Below are positions 28,414 through 38,122 of a stretch of DNA of 64,000 nucleotides, one piece after another. Position numbers and translations under genes: made by a program. Numbering within the stretch: the stretch's first letter is position 1; every line of letters begins with the position of its first letter. The stretch is from Arenimonas donghaensis DSM 18148 = HO3-R19. GTDB lineage: Bacteria > Pseudomonadota > Gammaproteobacteria > Xanthomonadales > Xanthomonadaceae. The notes beneath the pieces are model-generated. The model was not told where the DNA came from and searched no databases. It worked only from the letters and a program-made list of their open reading frames with translations. The DNA lies in the NCBI RefSeq assembly GCF_000743535.1, contig NZ_AVCJ01000005.1, forward strand, positions 24,656 through 88,655, in the 5' to 3' direction.

Positions 28414-28649
28414 CCCTACAGCCTAGCCGATTGCCCTGGCCAGACTGCCTGCCGCGGGTCGCAGGGACCGAGACGCCGGGCGTGCCTGCATTTCGCAATC
28501 CAGGGTAGCCGGCGGGTCGGGCATTTTGCCGCCCCGCCGGTAGCGGTCGCGAGCAATTGTCATGTCCGATCAATAACTTCCATCGCGGGGCAGGCCTTGG
28601 CACGGAAGCTGCTGTCTTCCCTGCGTCCCTCCTCCGCCGGAACCTGGCC

Positions 28650-29174
28650 ATGACCCTGCTGATCCGTGACGACCTGACCGACGCCGACCTGGCCTGGGCT
28701 GCCCAGTCCTTCGCCCCCCGCCCTGCCTCAGCCGCCGTCGCGCCGCCCTCCCCCGCGCGTGGCCGGTCCCGTGCCCTCATGGGCCTGGGCAGTCTCGCGG
28801 CGGCCGCCGGACTGGCCCTGGCCCTGTCGGCGAACGTCGGCGCCACCGCCCCGCCGCGCAGCCCGGACGCCCTCCCTGGCGCTGAGCAGCGGGCTGCGGT
28901 GGCGCCGGGCTGGACCGTGCAGGACACGGTGCAGGAACAGCTGCGCGCCGAGCTCGCGGATACCCAGGTGGCGTTTTCGCTGGTGTCGGCCCAGACCACC
29001 CGGCTCGAGCATGGCGGCCGACGCTTCGACGGGTCCGGCCTGGCCCAGCTCGACGGCAGCGAAACCCGCTTCGTCGCCTTCACCCTGTCCCTGGACGCGG
29101 ACGGCGAAATCAGCAACTTCGGCTACGGCCTGGCGGACGGCGGCGAGACCGAGGAAGTCGTGGCCATCCGCTGA
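28650..29174 (+). CDS. hypothetical membrane-anchored protein
   Basis: I do not recognise this 174-residue protein. A cytosolic N-terminal stretch of about 44 residues rich in A and P leads to one hydrophobic segment (about residues 45-67, [23 protein letters not shown]). A periplasmic domain of about 105 residues follows, with alternating strands ([42 protein letters not shown]). The layout resembles a single-pass periplasmic protein. The ATG at 28650 is chosen because sequence further upstream does not read as protein. The 236-base gap to the divergent recC (28414-28649) holds no gene that I can see. Confidence 0.55.
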   Translation: MTLLIRDDLTDADLAWAAQSFAPRPASAAVAPPSPARGRSRALMGLGSLAAAAGLALALSANVGATAPPRSPDALPGAEQRAAVAPGWTVQDTVQEQLRAELADTQVAFSLVSAQTTRLEHGGRRFDGSGLAQLDGSETRFVAFTLSLDADGEISNFGYGLADGGETEEVVAIR

Positions 29175-29218
29175 GTCCTCCCGGCCCCGGGCTGCGGCCC
29201 GGGGCTACAATGTCCGCC

Positions 29219-29578
29219 ATGGACATCTTCAAGTGTTTCACCCTCGAAGCCGCACACCGGCTGCCCAACGTGCCGGCCGGCCACAAGTGCGCACGCGTGC
29301 ACGGCCACAGCTTCCGCATCGAGCTGCACGTCTCGGGCGAAGTGGGCGCCGACACCGGCTGGGTGATGGACTTCAGCGACATCAAGGCGGCTTTCCAGCC
29401 GCTCTACGACCAGCTCGACCACCACTACCTCAACGACGTCGACGGCCTGGACAACCCGACCAGCGAAAATCTCGCGATCTGGATCTGGGACAAGCTCAAG
29501 CCGGCCCTGCCCGGCCTGTCGGCCGTGGTCGTGCATGAGACCTGCACCTCGGGGTGCAGGTACACCGGGCCGGGTTGA
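29219..29578 (+). CDS. queD: 6-carboxy-5,6,7,8-tetrahydropterin synthase QueD
   Basis: QueD converts dihydroneopterin triphosphate to 6-carboxytetrahydropterin, the second step toward 7-deazaguanine and queuosine. The 119-residue protein has the PTPS fold motifs: zinc ligands His13 (LEAAHRLP), His28 and His30 (VHGHSF), and nucleophile Cys24 (HKCARVHGH). Asp/His and Glu catalytic residues sit in the C-terminal half ([29 protein letters not shown]). The spacing of these residues matches E. coli QueD with an offset of three. MDIFK was chosen as start; an ATG three codons earlier is also possible. Confidence 0.95.
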   Translation: MDIFKCFTLEAAHRLPNVPAGHKCARVHGHSFRIELHVSGEVGADTGWVMDFSDIKAAFQPLYDQLDHHYLNDVDGLDNPTSENLAIWIWDKLKPALPGLSAVVVHETCTSGCRYTGPG

Positions 29579-29584
29579 AAGCGC

Positions 29585-29603
29585 TTCGGGGCTGAAGCCC
29601 CAC
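29585..29603. repeat. single REP-like hairpin with GTGG end
   Basis: On the minus strand the sequence reads GTGGGGCTTCAGCCCCGAA: a GTGG tetranucleotide, then a hairpin GGGGC-TTCA-GCCCC with an AA tail. This is the same design as the other REP elements in the window. It lies in the 40-base gap between the convergent queD and SDR genes. Confidence 0.55.
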
Positions 29604-29618
29604 CTGCAGGGGGCTGGA

Positions 29619-30515
29619 TCAGTCGGCCGGGACGCCGGTGAGCTCCTTGCTCAGCGCCAGCAGCCTGGCCTGGGCGTCGGGATCCTGGCCCTGCGGGTCC
29701 ATCGTTTCGCGGGCCTCGCCCTTTTCGAGATAGAACGCGCCGGCCTGCAGCGTCGGCGATTTGGCGAGCCCCATCACGTGGTCGACGCCGTCCTGCACGG
29801 TCGTGCGCGACGGGATGCCCAGGCCCTCGACCATGGTCGTGTTCATCAACGTGGCCGGGTGCAGGGAAATCATGACGATGCCGTCGGCCAGGAAGGACGC
29901 GGCCAGCGCCTTGGTCATCGTCGCCTGGGCCTGCTTGCTCTGCCCGTAGCCGCGACCGGCGGCGCCAGGCTGTTCAAGCATGACGTCGTCGAAGTCGATC
30001 GGCGCCGAGCTGCCCGAAGACACGTTGATGATGCGCGAGGGGGCGGCGGCCTTCAGGGCCGGCCGCAGTTCGTGCACGAGGATCCAGCCGGCCAGGTAGT
30101 TCACGGCGAAGTGGGTTTCGTAGCCGTCCTGGGTCGTGCGGCGCTCGCCGTCGTTGAAGGCGACGCCGGCATTGTTGACCAGCAGGTCGAGCTCGGGCGT
30201 GTCGGCGGCGATGGTGTCGGCGAATTCGCGCACGGCCTGCATCGACGAGAAATCAGCGGCGACGAATCGCGCCGATCCTTTTCCTGACGCGGCGATTTCA
30301 TCCACCAGCGCCTGGCCACGTTCGGCATTGCGGCCGTGGATGATCACGTGGGCGCCTTCGGCGGCGAAGCTGCGGGCCAGTTCGCGACCCAGGCCGTCGG
30401 TGGAGCCGGTGACCAGCACCGTCTTGCCTTCGTAGGAGATGGACGTCTGGGCCAGCGCGACCACGGGGAACAGCACAAGGGCCGCGGACAACAGGCGGAT
30501 CAGCGAGGTTCGCAT
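29619..30515 (-). CDS. exported short-chain dehydrogenase/reductase
   Basis: This 298-residue SDR has the cofactor turn TGSTDGLG, NNAGVAF, the serine-rich INVSSGSS and the catalytic YGQSK of the 'extended retinol-dehydrogenase/WW-oxidoreductase-like' group. Unusually, the N-terminus (residues 1-23, LIRLLSAALVLFPVVALAQ) looks like a signal peptide or membrane anchor with an AxA-type cleavage site. The SDR domain starts only at about residue 27. NAD(P)-dependent enzymes are normally cytosolic, so it may be membrane-anchored facing the cytoplasm, or periplasmic with a bound cofactor. Substrate is unknown. Confidence 0.85.
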   Translation of the reverse strand: MRTSLIRLLSAALVLFPVVALAQTSISYEGKTVLVTGSTDGLGRELARSFAAEGAHVIIHGRNAERGQALVDEIAASGKGSARFVAADFSSMQAVREFADTIAADTPELDLLVNNAGVAFNDGERRTTQDGYETHFAVNYLAGWILVHELRPALKAAAPSRIINVSSGSSAPIDFDDVMLEQPGAAGRGYGQSKQAQATMTKALAASFLADGIVMISLHPATLMNTTMVEGLGIPSRTTVQDGVDHVMGLAKSPTLQAGAFYLEKGEARETMDPQGQDPDAQARLLALSKELTGVPAD

Positions 30516-30606
30516 CGCACGGGCTCCAGCGGATGGGCTGGGGCAAGACTAGGCTTGGGCGGGTGCCTCGGCAAGCGCTGGGCAAAGGCCCCGGCGGCTT
30601 GAAGCC

Positions 30607-31236
30607 TTACAGGCAAAGCGCGGTGATGGCTTCCTGCAGGCTGTGTCGCAGGACCTCGCGGTCCTGCTGGGGGTCGCGGACGTAACACAGGATCAGCCCG
30701 TCCACGAGGCAGCGCATCACCACCGTGCGACGGCGCACCGTGGCGGCATCCAGCGGCTTGCCGGCCGCTTCGGCGCTGCGGCGGACCAGGTCCTCGAAGT
30801 CCGTCCATATCTGCGGCTCCTGGGCGGTGACCACCGCGGCGATGTCGGCGTCGCGCGTGGCTTCGGCCGACACCTCCAGGAACAGCGCGGCATCGAAGCC
30901 GCCCTCGCAAGGCTCGCGCGGACCGGACTCGCGCCAGGCGTCGATCTTCTCGAGCAGCTTGTCGACCAGCTCCGAACAGGTGGCGATGCCGGCCAGGGCC
31001 TCGCGGCGCTCTTCGCGCTGCTCGTCGGTGATGGCGCGGATGATCGCCGCCTTGTTGGTGAAGTAACGGTAGATCAGGCCCTGGCTCATGCCGGCCGCGC
31101 GCGCGATCGCCGACATCCCGGTGCCGTGGAACCCACCCTCGGAGAAGCACGCACGCGCCGCCTCGAGGATGCGTTCGCGCTGGGCTTCCTGGCGCGCCCG
31201 CGCCTTGGCGCCGCCACCGGCCGGCATCGGGCTCAC
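30607..31236 (-). CDS. TetR/AcrR-family repressor of the RND efflux operon
   Basis: A 209-residue regulator with a TetR N-terminal HTH ([37 protein letters not shown], split over residues 23-59) and a helical ligand-binding domain. Its ATG overlaps the stop of the RND pump gene (ATGA, 31233-31236). It is therefore co-transcribed with the pump it presumably represses, which would give a negative-feedback loop. The likely operator is at the promoter of the operon (35618-35627). Inducer is unknown. Confidence 0.9.
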   Translation of the reverse strand: MSPMPAGGGAKARARQEAQRERILEAARACFSEGGFHGTGMSAIARAAGMSQGLIYRYFTNKAAIIRAITDEQREERREALAGIATCSELVDKLLEKIDAWRESGPREPCEGGFDAALFLEVSAEATRDADIAAVVTAQEPQIWTDFEDLVRRSAEAAGKPLDAATVRRRTVVMRCLVDGLILCYVRDPQQDREVLRHSLQEAITALCL

Positions 31237-34200
31237 GACGCGGCTTCCTTGCGGTAGAAGATGCGGCGCACGGTAACGAAGAACAGCGGGATGAAGAAGA
31301 TGCCCAGGAAGGTGCCGGCCAGCATGCCGCCGATCACGCCGGTGCCGATCGCGCGCTGCGCACCGGAGCCCGCGCCGCTGGCGATGGCCAGCGGCAACAC
31401 GCCGAAGCCGAAGGCAATGGACGTCATCAGGATCGGCCGCAGGCGGTCGCGGATGGCGGCCAGGGTGCCTTCGACCAGCTCCATGCCGTTTTCGATGTTG
31501 GCCTTGGCGAACTCGATGATGAGCACCGCGTTTTTGCTCGACAGGCCGACCGTGGTGAGCATGCCGACCTGGAAGTAGACGTCGCGCTCGAGCCCACGCA
31601 GCCAGGTGAACAGCACCGTGCCCAGGATGCCCAGCGGCACGACCAGCAGCACCGAGGTCGGGATGGTCCAGCTTTCATACAGCGCCGCAAGGCACAGGAA
31701 CACGACCAGCAGCGACAGCGCGTACAGCAGCGGCACCTGCGAGTCGGCCACGCGTTCCTGGTAGGACGCGCCCGACCACTCGATGCCGAAACCCTGCGGC
31801 AGCCCTTCGGCCAGGCGCTCCATCTCGGCCATGGCGTCGCCGGAGCTGACGCCTGCGGCGGCCATGCCGGTCAGGTTCACCGCCGGCACGCCGTTGTAGC
31901 GCTCCAGTCGCGGCGAACCGTACTCCCAGTGCCAGGTGGCGAAGGAGGAGAACGGCACCATCTCGCCCTGGTTGTTGCGCACGTACCAGAGGTTGAAGTC
32001 CTCCGGCACCATGCGATAGGGCGCATCGGCCTGCACATAGACGCGCTTGACCCGGCCGCGGTCGATGAAGTCGTCGATGTAGCGACCGCCCCAGGCGACC
32101 GACAGCGTGTTGTTGATCTCGGCCACCGACACGCCCAGCGCCGCGGCCTTGTCGTTGTCGACGTCGAGGCGGAACTGCGGCGAGTCTTCCTGGCCGTTCG
32201 GTCGCACCTGGCTCAGCATCGAGCTCTGCCCGGCCAGGCCGAGCAGCTGGTTGCGCGCCGCCATCAAGGCCTCGTGGCCCTGGCCCTGGTTGTCCTTGAG
32301 GTAGAGGTTGAAGCCGCCCGTGGTGCCGAGCTCGGTCACCGGCGGCGGCGCCAGCGCGAACACCATGGCGTCCTTGATCTGGCTGAAGGCGCCCATCGCG
32401 CGACCGACCATCGCGGTGACGCTGGCCTCGTCGCTGGTGCGCTCTTCCCAGTCCTTGAGATTGACGAACACCATGCCGTTGTTCTGGCCGCTGCCGGCGA
32501 AGCTGAAGCCCTGCACGGAGAAAACCGACTCGATGATGTCGCCCTCGTTCTCCAGGTAGTGCTTCTCCACCTGCTCCATCACCTTCTGGGTGCGCTGCTG
32601 GGTGGCGCCCACCGGGGTCTGGACGATGGTGAAGGCCACGCCCTGGTCTTCGTCGGGCAGGAAGGACGAGGGCACCGCACGGAAGATCAAGACCATGACC
32701 AGGGCCAGCAGCGCGTAGATCACCAGGAACCGGCCGCCGCGGCGCAGCATGCCGCCGACGAAACCCTGGTAGCGCTTGTTGCCGGCGTCGAAGCGGTTGT
32801 TGAACCACTTGAAGAAACCCTTCTCGCCGTGGTGTTCGCCCTTCTTGAGCGGCTTGAGCAGGGTCGCGCACAGCGCCGGGGTCAGGATGATCGCGACCAG
32901 CACCGACAGGCCCATGGCCGAGACGATCGTCGCAGTGAACTGGCGGTAGATCACGCCCGTCGAGCCGGTGAGGAAGGCCATCGGGATGAACACGGCCGCC
33001 AGCACCAGGCCGATGCCGACCAGGGCGCCGGTGATCTGGTCCATGGATTTGCGCGTGGCTTCCACGGGCGACAGACCTTCCTCGCTCATCACGCGCTCGA
33101 CGTTCTCGACCACGACGATGGCGTCGTCCACCAGCAAGCCGATCGCCAGCACCATGGCGAACATGGTCAGCATGTTGATCGAGAAGCCCAGCGCCAGCAG
33201 GATCGCCAGCGTGCCCAGCAATACCACCGGAATGGCGATGGTGGGGATCAGGGTGGCGCGGAAGTTCTGCAGGAACAGGAAGATCACCAGGAATACGAGG
33301 ACGAAGGCCTCGAGCAGGATCTTCACCACTTCGGTGATCGACGCCCGAACGAAGGGCGTGGTGTCGAACGGGACCGTCACCCGCAGGCCCGGCGGGAAAC
33401 TCGGCTCCATGCGTTCGATCAGGTCGGCCACGCCATCGGCGGTGGACAGGGCGTTGGCGTTGGTCGCCAGCGAGATGGCCACGCCGGACGCCGGCTTGCC
33501 GTTGTAGCGGCTGATGACCGAATAACTTTCCGAACCAATCTCGACCCGGGCGATGTCGCCCAGGCGCAGGGTCGAGCCGTCGGTCCCGGCGCGCACGACG
33601 ATGTCGCGGAACTGTTCCGGCGTCTGCAGGCGGTCCTGGGCGGTGATGGTGGCGTTGATCTGCTGGCCATCAATGGCCGGCGTGCCGCCGAGCTGGCCCA
33701 CGGCCACCTGGGCGTTCTGGGCCTGGATCGCCGCGACCACGTCGCTGGGCGCCAGCTGGTAGGTGTTGAGCTTGCCCGGGTCGAGCCAGATGCGCATGGC
33801 GTACTTGCCGCCGAACACCTGCACGCTGCCCACGCCCGGCACGCGGCTGAGCGGATCGACGATGCTCGCCGACACGTAGTCCGAGATGTCGTTGCGGTCC
33901 ATCGAACCATCTTCGGAAACGAAGCCCAGCACCTGCAGGAAGCCGCTGGAGGCCTTGTTCACCGAGATGCCCTGCTGCTGCACGATGCCGGGCAGCAGCG
34001 AGGTCGCCAGCTGCAGCTTGTTCTGCACCTGCACCTGGGCGATGTCCGGGTCGGTGCCGGTCTCGAAGGTCAGCGTCACCGCCACCGAACCATTGGAGTC
34101 GCTGGTCGAGGACAGGTAATCCAGGCCGTCCAGGCCGGTCATCGCCTGCTCGATGATCTGGGTCACCGAATTTTCCGCGGCCTGCGCGGACGCACCCGGG

Positions 34201-34346
34201 TAGCTGGCGTTGATGGTGATCGTGGGCGGCGCGATCGTCGGGTAGCGAGAGATCGGCAGCTGCGACAGCGCCAGCACGCCGGCCAGCATGATGATGATGG
34301 CGATCACCCAGGCGAAGATCGGGCGGTCGATGAAGAACCTTGCCAT
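31233..34346 (-). CDS. RND multidrug efflux pump, inner-membrane subunit (HAE1/AcrB type)
   Basis: This 1037-residue proton-driven pump has the length, twelve-helix layout and two large periplasmic loops of AcrB/MexB. Landmarks are the N-terminus [16 protein letters not shown], the TM4 proton-relay [18 protein letters not shown] (paired Asp) and [19 protein letters not shown]. The second half holds the repeat [15 protein letters not shown] and the R-rich end [20 protein letters not shown]. It works with the adaptor encoded just upstream and an outer-membrane channel that is not in the window. It is probably repressed by the TetR encoded at the operon end. Confidence 0.95.
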   Translation of the reverse strand: MARFFIDRPIFAWVIAIIIMLAGVLALSQLPISRYPTIAPPTITINASYPGASAQAAENSVTQIIEQAMTGLDGLDYLSSTSDSNGSVAVTLTFETGTDPDIAQVQVQNKLQLATSLLPGIVQQQGISVNKASSGFLQVLGFVSEDGSMDRNDISDYVSASIVDPLSRVPGVGSVQVFGGKYAMRIWLDPGKLNTYQLAPSDVVAAIQAQNAQVAVGQLGGTPAIDGQQINATITAQDRLQTPEQFRDIVVRAGTDGSTLRLGDIARVEIGSESYSVISRYNGKPASGVAISLATNANALSTADGVADLIERMEPSFPPGLRVTVPFDTTPFVRASITEVVKILLEAFVLVFLVIFLFLQNFRATLIPTIAIPVVLLGTLAILLALGFSINMLTMFAMVLAIGLLVDDAIVVVENVERVMSEEGLSPVEATRKSMDQITGALVGIGLVLAAVFIPMAFLTGSTGVIYRQFTATIVSAMGLSVLVAIILTPALCATLLKPLKKGEHHGEKGFFKWFNNRFDAGNKRYQGFVGGMLRRGGRFLVIYALLALVMVLIFRAVPSSFLPDEDQGVAFTIVQTPVGATQQRTQKVMEQVEKHYLENEGDIIESVFSVQGFSFAGSGQNNGMVFVNLKDWEERTSDEASVTAMVGRAMGAFSQIKDAMVFALAPPPVTELGTTGGFNLYLKDNQGQGHEALMAARNQLLGLAGQSSMLSQVRPNGQEDSPQFRLDVDNDKAAALGVSVAEINNTLSVAWGGRYIDDFIDRGRVKRVYVQADAPYRMVPEDFNLWYVRNNQGEMVPFSSFATWHWEYGSPRLERYNGVPAVNLTGMAAAGVSSGDAMAEMERLAEGLPQGFGIEWSGASYQERVADSQVPLLYALSLLVVFLCLAALYESWTIPTSVLLVVPLGILGTVLFTWLRGLERDVYFQVGMLTTVGLSSKNAVLIIEFAKANIENGMELVEGTLAAIRDRLRPILMTSIAFGFGVLPLAIASGAGSGAQRAIGTGVIGGMLAGTFLGIFFIPLFFVTVRRIFYRKEAAS

Positions 34347-34361
34347 GCGTGGACTCCCGGC

Positions 34362-35549
34362 TTACGCGGCGTCGGCGGACGCGTCGGCGTCCGGGGCGGA
34401 GGGCGCGCCGGCGGCGGCCGGCTTGCCGGCTTCCACGGCATTGGCGCTGCCACCGGGCCGGACCTTCTGCAGGCCTTCGATGATGACGCGGTCGCCGGCC
34501 TCGAGGCCCGACTCGACCAGCCATTGGTCGCCCACGGTCTGGCGGGTCTGCACGACGCGCGCCTCGACCGTGCCGTCGGCGTTGACCACCATCGCGGTGG
34601 CATTGCCCTTGGCGTCGCGGCTGATGCCCTGCTGCGGCGCCAGGATGGCGTCCGGCCGGGTGCCCAGGCCGACCACGGCGCGCACGTACATGCCCGGCAG
34701 CAGGAAGTTGTCGGGATTGGGGACGCGCACGCGCAGCGAGTAACTGCCGGTGCCGGGGTCGACGGTGACGTCGGTGAACTCGAGCACGCCGGTCTGGGCA
34801 TAGGCACTGCCGTCCTCGAGCAGGATCGTCGCCTCGACGCCGTCCTGTTCGACGCGGCCGGCTTCGATGTCCTTGCGCAGCTGGGTCAGCTCGGTGGCCG
34901 ACTGCGACAGGTCCACGTAGATCGGATCGAGCTGCTGCACGGTCACCAGGGCCATTTCCTGGTTGGCGGTGACCAGCGCACCCTGGGTGACGCTGGACTT
35001 GCCGGCGCGGCCGGAGATCGGCGCGGTGATCCGGGTGTAACCGAGGTTGACGTCGGCGGCCTGCAGCGCCGCCTGGTAGGCGGCGACGTCGGCCTGGGCC
35101 TCGGCGGCGGCGGCCAGGGTGCGCTCGTGGTCCTGCTGGGCAACCAGCTTCTCGGCCACCAGCTCGGTGGAGCGGTCGGCGGCCAGGCGCGCGGAGTTGG
35201 CCGAAGCGCGGGCGCGCGCCAGGTTGGCGGCGGCGGCCGCGCGGGCGGCCTGGTAGGTGGCGTCGTCCAGGCGGTACAGGACCTGCCCCGCTTCGACCAG
35301 GCTGCCTTCCTCGAACAGGCGCTGTTCGATGATGCCGGTGGCCTGCGGACGCACTTCGGCGACCACGAAGGGCACGGTGCGACCGGCCAGTTCGCGGGTC
35401 AGTGGCACTGGCTGCTCGGTCAGGGTGACGACGGTGACTTCGGGCGTGGGCATCTGCATCTGGGCAGGCTCGCCGGAGCAGGCCGCCAGCAGCAGGCTGG
35501 CGGCGACCAGGAGCGCCACGGGGCGCAGGGAGACGGCGGGGAGGGACAT
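34362..35549 (-). CDS. RND efflux periplasmic adaptor lipoprotein (AcrA/MexA type)
   Basis: A 395-residue membrane-fusion lipoprotein. Signal peptide and lipobox LLLAAC (Cys about 25) anchor it to the inner membrane. Lipoyl halves VRPQATGIIEQRLFEEGSLVEAGQVLYRLD and ITAPISGRAGKSSVTQGALV flank a helical hairpin (about residues 95-150). The membrane-proximal end carries EGLQKVRPG, typical of AcrA/MexA. The start MSLPAVSL was selected because it gives the canonical signal and follows a GGGGAG-like site. It is the first gene of the adaptor-pump-TetR operon. Confidence 0.94.
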   Translation of the reverse strand: MSLPAVSLRPVALLVAASLLLAACSGEPAQMQMPTPEVTVVTLTEQPVPLTRELAGRTVPFVVAEVRPQATGIIEQRLFEEGSLVEAGQVLYRLDDATYQAARAAAAANLARARASANSARLAADRSTELVAEKLVAQQDHERTLAAAAEAQADVAAYQAALQAADVNLGYTRITAPISGRAGKSSVTQGALVTANQEMALVTVQQLDPIYVDLSQSATELTQLRKDIEAGRVEQDGVEATILLEDGSAYAQTGVLEFTDVTVDPGTGSYSLRVRVPNPDNFLLPGMYVRAVVGLGTRPDAILAPQQGISRDAKGNATAMVVNADGTVEARVVQTRQTVGDQWLVESGLEAGDRVIIEGLQKVRPGGSANAVEAGKPAAAGAPSAPDADASADAA

Positions 35550-35617
35550 GGAATGCCTCGGGGCTGGAGTAACACGGGGTCGCCCGCGCCGCCGGGAGGC
35601 CGGCATGGGCAAAAAAG

Positions 35618-35654
35618 TGAACGGTCATTCTATGTTTGAATGCGCCGCTGTCAA
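35618..35654 (-). promoter_or_regulatory. sigma-70 promoter and TetR operator of the RND operon
   Basis: On the minus strand a perfect -35 TTGACA (35649-35654) and -10 TAGAAT (35627-35632) are separated by 16 bases, about 80 bases upstream of the adaptor ATG. Directly downstream of the -10 lies TGAACGGTCA (35618-35627), an imperfect palindrome (8 of 10 symmetric). It is well placed to be bound by the operon-encoded TetR protein. Confidence 0.6.
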
Positions 35655-35706
35655 GCCAACTGATGGCCTGTTTCAGGGGGTTTTGGCCCGATGCCGGGCG
35701 CGGTAT

Positions 35707-36393
35707 TCAGCCCAGAGCCAGCTTCGCGGCGAGTTTGGCCGGCGGGGTACCGGGCGCGTACGGCAGCAGCCCGAGTCGGGGTCCGGGCAATGCGGCATCA
35801 AGCAGGTCGAGATACGCGTCGGCGTGCGGCCCCGGGGGCTCGACCTGGTTGCCGATCCAGCCGGCCAGGCGGCAGCCGTCGGCGACGATGGCGCGGGCGG
35901 TGAGGCGCGCGTGGTTCAGGCAGCCCAGGCGCAGGCCGACCACCAGCACCACCGGCAGGTCCAGGGCGCGGACGAGGTCCGCCTGTTCGACGTCGTCGGC
36001 CAGCGGCGCCAGCCAGCCACCGACACCCTCCACCAGCACCCGGCCGCCGGACTGGCCCGCCAGGGCCGCATGCGCGGCGAGCAGGGTCGGCAGTTCGACG
36101 TGCACGCCGGCCAGCGCGGCAGCGATCTGCGGAGCGGTGGGTTCAGGCAAGGCGTAGGGATTGAGCAGCTGGTAATCGGGGCGCGGTTCGCTGGCGGCCA
36201 TCAGCGCCAGGGCGTCCTCGTTGCGCCAGCCCTCATGGTCGCGTTCGCAGCCGCTGGCCACCGGCTTCATGCCCACGGCGGGCCGGCCGTCGCGGCGCAT
36301 CGCATGCAAGAGCACCGTGGACGCGAACGTCTTGCCGGCGCCGGTATCGGTGCCAGTGACGAAGCAGCCGCGGGGGAACCCGACGGGGCTCAT
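35707..36393 (-). CDS. bioD: dethiobiotin synthetase BioD
   Basis: BioD closes the ureido ring of biotin using CO2 and ATP. The 228-residue enzyme has the P-loop VTGTDTGAGKT with the family-specific TDTGxGKT, MKPVASG with the catalytic lysine, ALPEPTAPQIAA, and VEGVGGWLAPL (Mg/CO2 site). It is not next to other biotin genes here. Instead its ATG overlaps the stop of a TMEM175-type channel gene (ATGA, 36390-36393), so the two are co-translated. Confidence 0.95.
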   Translation of the reverse strand: MSPVGFPRGCFVTGTDTGAGKTFASTVLLHAMRRDGRPAVGMKPVASGCERDHEGWRNEDALALMAASEPRPDYQLLNPYALPEPTAPQIAAALAGVHVELPTLLAAHAALAGQSGGRVLVEGVGGWLAPLADDVEQADLVRALDLPVVLVVGLRLGCLNHARLTARAIVADGCRLAGWIGNQVEPPGPHADAYLDLLDAALPGPRLGLLPYAPGTPPAKLAAKLALG

Positions 36394-37145
36394 GCCGCCT
36401 CCGGGCGCCGGCGCGCACGCCAGGCGCCGTAGGCGGGGATGGCGAAGCCCAGCAATGGGTAGAAAAACATGGGCAGCCCGCTGATCAGGTAGGTGAACTG
36501 TTCGCGCGGCAAGGCCAGCAGGGCGAAGGCCGCCGCGATGCTCAGGGCGGCACTGCCGGCCAGGATCGCCTGGATGCCCGCCTCGGTCCCGGCCTCGTGG
36601 CGTTCGACCGCGTCCAGCCCCAGGGCCGCGGCCCGGCCCAGCGCGTGGCGATTGAGCAGCCAGATCATCAGGGCCATGGCACCAAAGCCGAAGCCATAGA
36701 TGATGAAGGCCCAGAGCAGGTCGTACACGGCATCGGCCCCGGTCAGCACCAGCTCGGTCGGCACGAAGCCACCGGTCGCCAGCCACAGGCCGCTGGAAAC
36801 CACCATGCGCAGGGGATAAACGTAAACCAGCATCACCAGCACCAGGCCGAGCGACCATATCGTGGACGCGAAGTCGTCGAGTCCGAAGCGCCGGCTCCAG
36901 CGGTTGTGGGCGCTCCAGAACATCGCCAGCAGCACGAAGCACATGATGAAAGTGGGAACGCGCCGCAGCGCCTCGCGCAGTTCGTCGTAGGTGGTGGGCA
37001 GGGTTTCGAAGAAGATGACCAGCAGGGTCAGGGCGAAGGCGAAGGCGGCGTCGACGAAGGTTTCCAGCCGCGTCACCTGCTGGCCACGAAGGCGGAACCC
37101 GTCCTCACGCGGCAAACCCGCCAGTTGTTCAACACTCCATTGCAT
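36390..37145 (-). CDS. TMEM175/DUF1211-family potassium-channel-like membrane protein
   Basis: A 251-residue protein with about six transmembrane helices. TM1 carries RLETFVDAAFAFALTLLVI, which matches the TMEM175 signature RxxxFSDxxxAxxxTLLV except that the FSD motif reads FVD. FVLLAMFWSAHNRW follows in TM3. Bacterial TMEM175 proteins form leaky potassium channels; the serine-to-valine change near the pore makes conduction properties uncertain. The start MQWSVEQ was chosen because the longer frame upstream is not protein-like. It is divergent from msrC and overlaps bioD at its end. Confidence 0.8.
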   Translation of the reverse strand: MQWSVEQLAGLPREDGFRLRGQQVTRLETFVDAAFAFALTLLVIFFETLPTTYDELREALRRVPTFIMCFVLLAMFWSAHNRWSRRFGLDDFASTIWSLGLVLVMLVYVYPLRMVVSSGLWLATGGFVPTELVLTGADAVYDLLWAFIIYGFGFGAMALMIWLLNRHALGRAAALGLDAVERHEAGTEAGIQAILAGSAALSIAAAFALLALPREQFTYLISGLPMFFYPLLGFAIPAYGAWRARRRPEAA

Positions 37146-37213
37146 GCCCGTCCCCCGCGCACCCCGGCGCCAGGCCATACAATAACGCTCCGACCCCCTA
37201 CGATGGAGCGCCG

Positions 37214-37702
37214 ATGTTCGCGCAGTCCGCCCTGACCGGCTCCAAGTCCGAACAATATGCCCAGCTGCTGGACCAGGCCCGCGGCCTGATGCACGGCGAA
37301 CCCGACCGCGTCGCCAACGCCGCCAATCTCTCGGCCCTGGTCTACCACGCGCTGCCGGAAGTGAACTGGGTGGGGTTTTATTTCTTCGACGGCAAGGAAC
37401 TGGTGGTCGGACCCTTCCAGGGCCACCCGGCCTGCGTGCGCATCGCACTGGGCCGCGGCGTCTGCGGCACCGCCGCGCAGATGCGCCAAACCCAGCGCAT
37501 CGCCGACGTCGAGGCGTTTCCGGGACACATTCCCTGCGACGCGGCGTCGCGGTCGGAGCTGGTGGTGCCGCTGTACCTCGGCGATACGCTGGTGGGCGTG
37601 TTCGACCTCGACAGCCCGGTGCCCGATCGCTTCGACGCGGACGACCAGGCTGGCCTCGAATCGATCGCCAATGCGTTCATAGACACGTTGGGACCGGCCT
37701 GA
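37214..37702 (+). CDS. msrC: free methionine-(R)-sulfoxide reductase (GAF domain)
   Basis: A 162-residue single GAF-domain enzyme that repairs free L-methionine-(R)-sulfoxide with thioredoxin-supplied electrons. The three redox cysteines are Cys74 (HPACVRI), Cys84 (RGVCGTAA) and Cys108 (HIPCDAAS). Their spacing (10 and 24 residues) equals that of E. coli Cys84/94/118. NWVGFYFFDG and SRSELVVPL are further family signatures. It is divergent from the TMEM175 gene and 23 bases upstream of the TfoX-like gene, so they may form an operon. Confidence 0.93.
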   Translation: MFAQSALTGSKSEQYAQLLDQARGLMHGEPDRVANAANLSALVYHALPEVNWVGFYFFDGKELVVGPFQGHPACVRIALGRGVCGTAAQMRQTQRIADVEAFPGHIPCDAASRSELVVPLYLGDTLVGVFDLDSPVPDRFDADDQAGLESIANAFIDTLGPA

Positions 37703-37725
37703 CTTCGCCGGAAGAGGGACCCCGC

Positions 37726-38118
37726 ATGAGCACCGGAACCAAACTGCGCAACATCGGCCCGAAGTCGGCGGCCTGGCTGCGCCAGACCGGCATCCGCAGC
37801 CAGGAAGACCTGGAATCGGTGGGCGCGCTGGCGGCCTTCGTGCGGGTCAAGCGCGCCGGCTTCAAGCCCAGCCTCAACCTGCTCTACGCGCTCGAAGGCG
37901 CCATCCAGGGCTGCCACTGGCAGGAAATCCCCGACGAGCGCCGCAGCGAACTGGTGCTGGCCGCCGGCGATGAAGTCGCCAAGCTGCCGCTGCCCAAGAA
38001 CAAGCGCATGCCGGCCGCGGCACCGGTGAAGACCGTGCACCTGGACGGCGAAGACGAAGGCGACATGCCCGGCCCCGGCTACGGCTTCGACGACCCCTCG
38101 TCGTCCCGCGACGACTGA
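37726..38118 (+). CDS. stand-alone TfoX C-terminal domain protein
   Basis: The 130-residue protein contains the TfoX/Sxy C-terminal helix-hairpin-helix domain (LRNIGPKSAAWLRQTGIRSQEDLESVGALAAFVRVK, about residues 7-42; then LNLLYALEGAIQGCHWQEIP). The N-terminal domain of full-length competence regulators is missing. An acidic tail (about residues 103-130) follows. TfoX proteins activate competence genes in some gammaproteobacteria, but this lone domain cannot be assigned that role. It lies just behind msrC on the same strand. Confidence 0.82.
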   Translation: MSTGTKLRNIGPKSAAWLRQTGIRSQEDLESVGALAAFVRVKRAGFKPSLNLLYALEGAIQGCHWQEIPDERRSELVLAAGDEVAKLPLPKNKRMPAAAPVKTVHLDGEDEGDMPGPGYGFDDPSSSRDD

Positions 38119-38122
38119 CGCT

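Noticed and set aside
28557..28649. N-terminal extension of the membrane-anchored protein beginning at TTG
   Set aside because: The extra 31 residues are not protein-like and would precede the charged N-terminus; the ATG at 28650 gives a cleaner single-pass protein.
31929..35639. A 1236-codon plus-strand frame opposite the RND pump and adaptor genes
   Set aside because: It is rich in H, R, Q and G with no domain, and runs exactly antisense to genes with full RND family motifs; long antisense frames are expected at this GC content.
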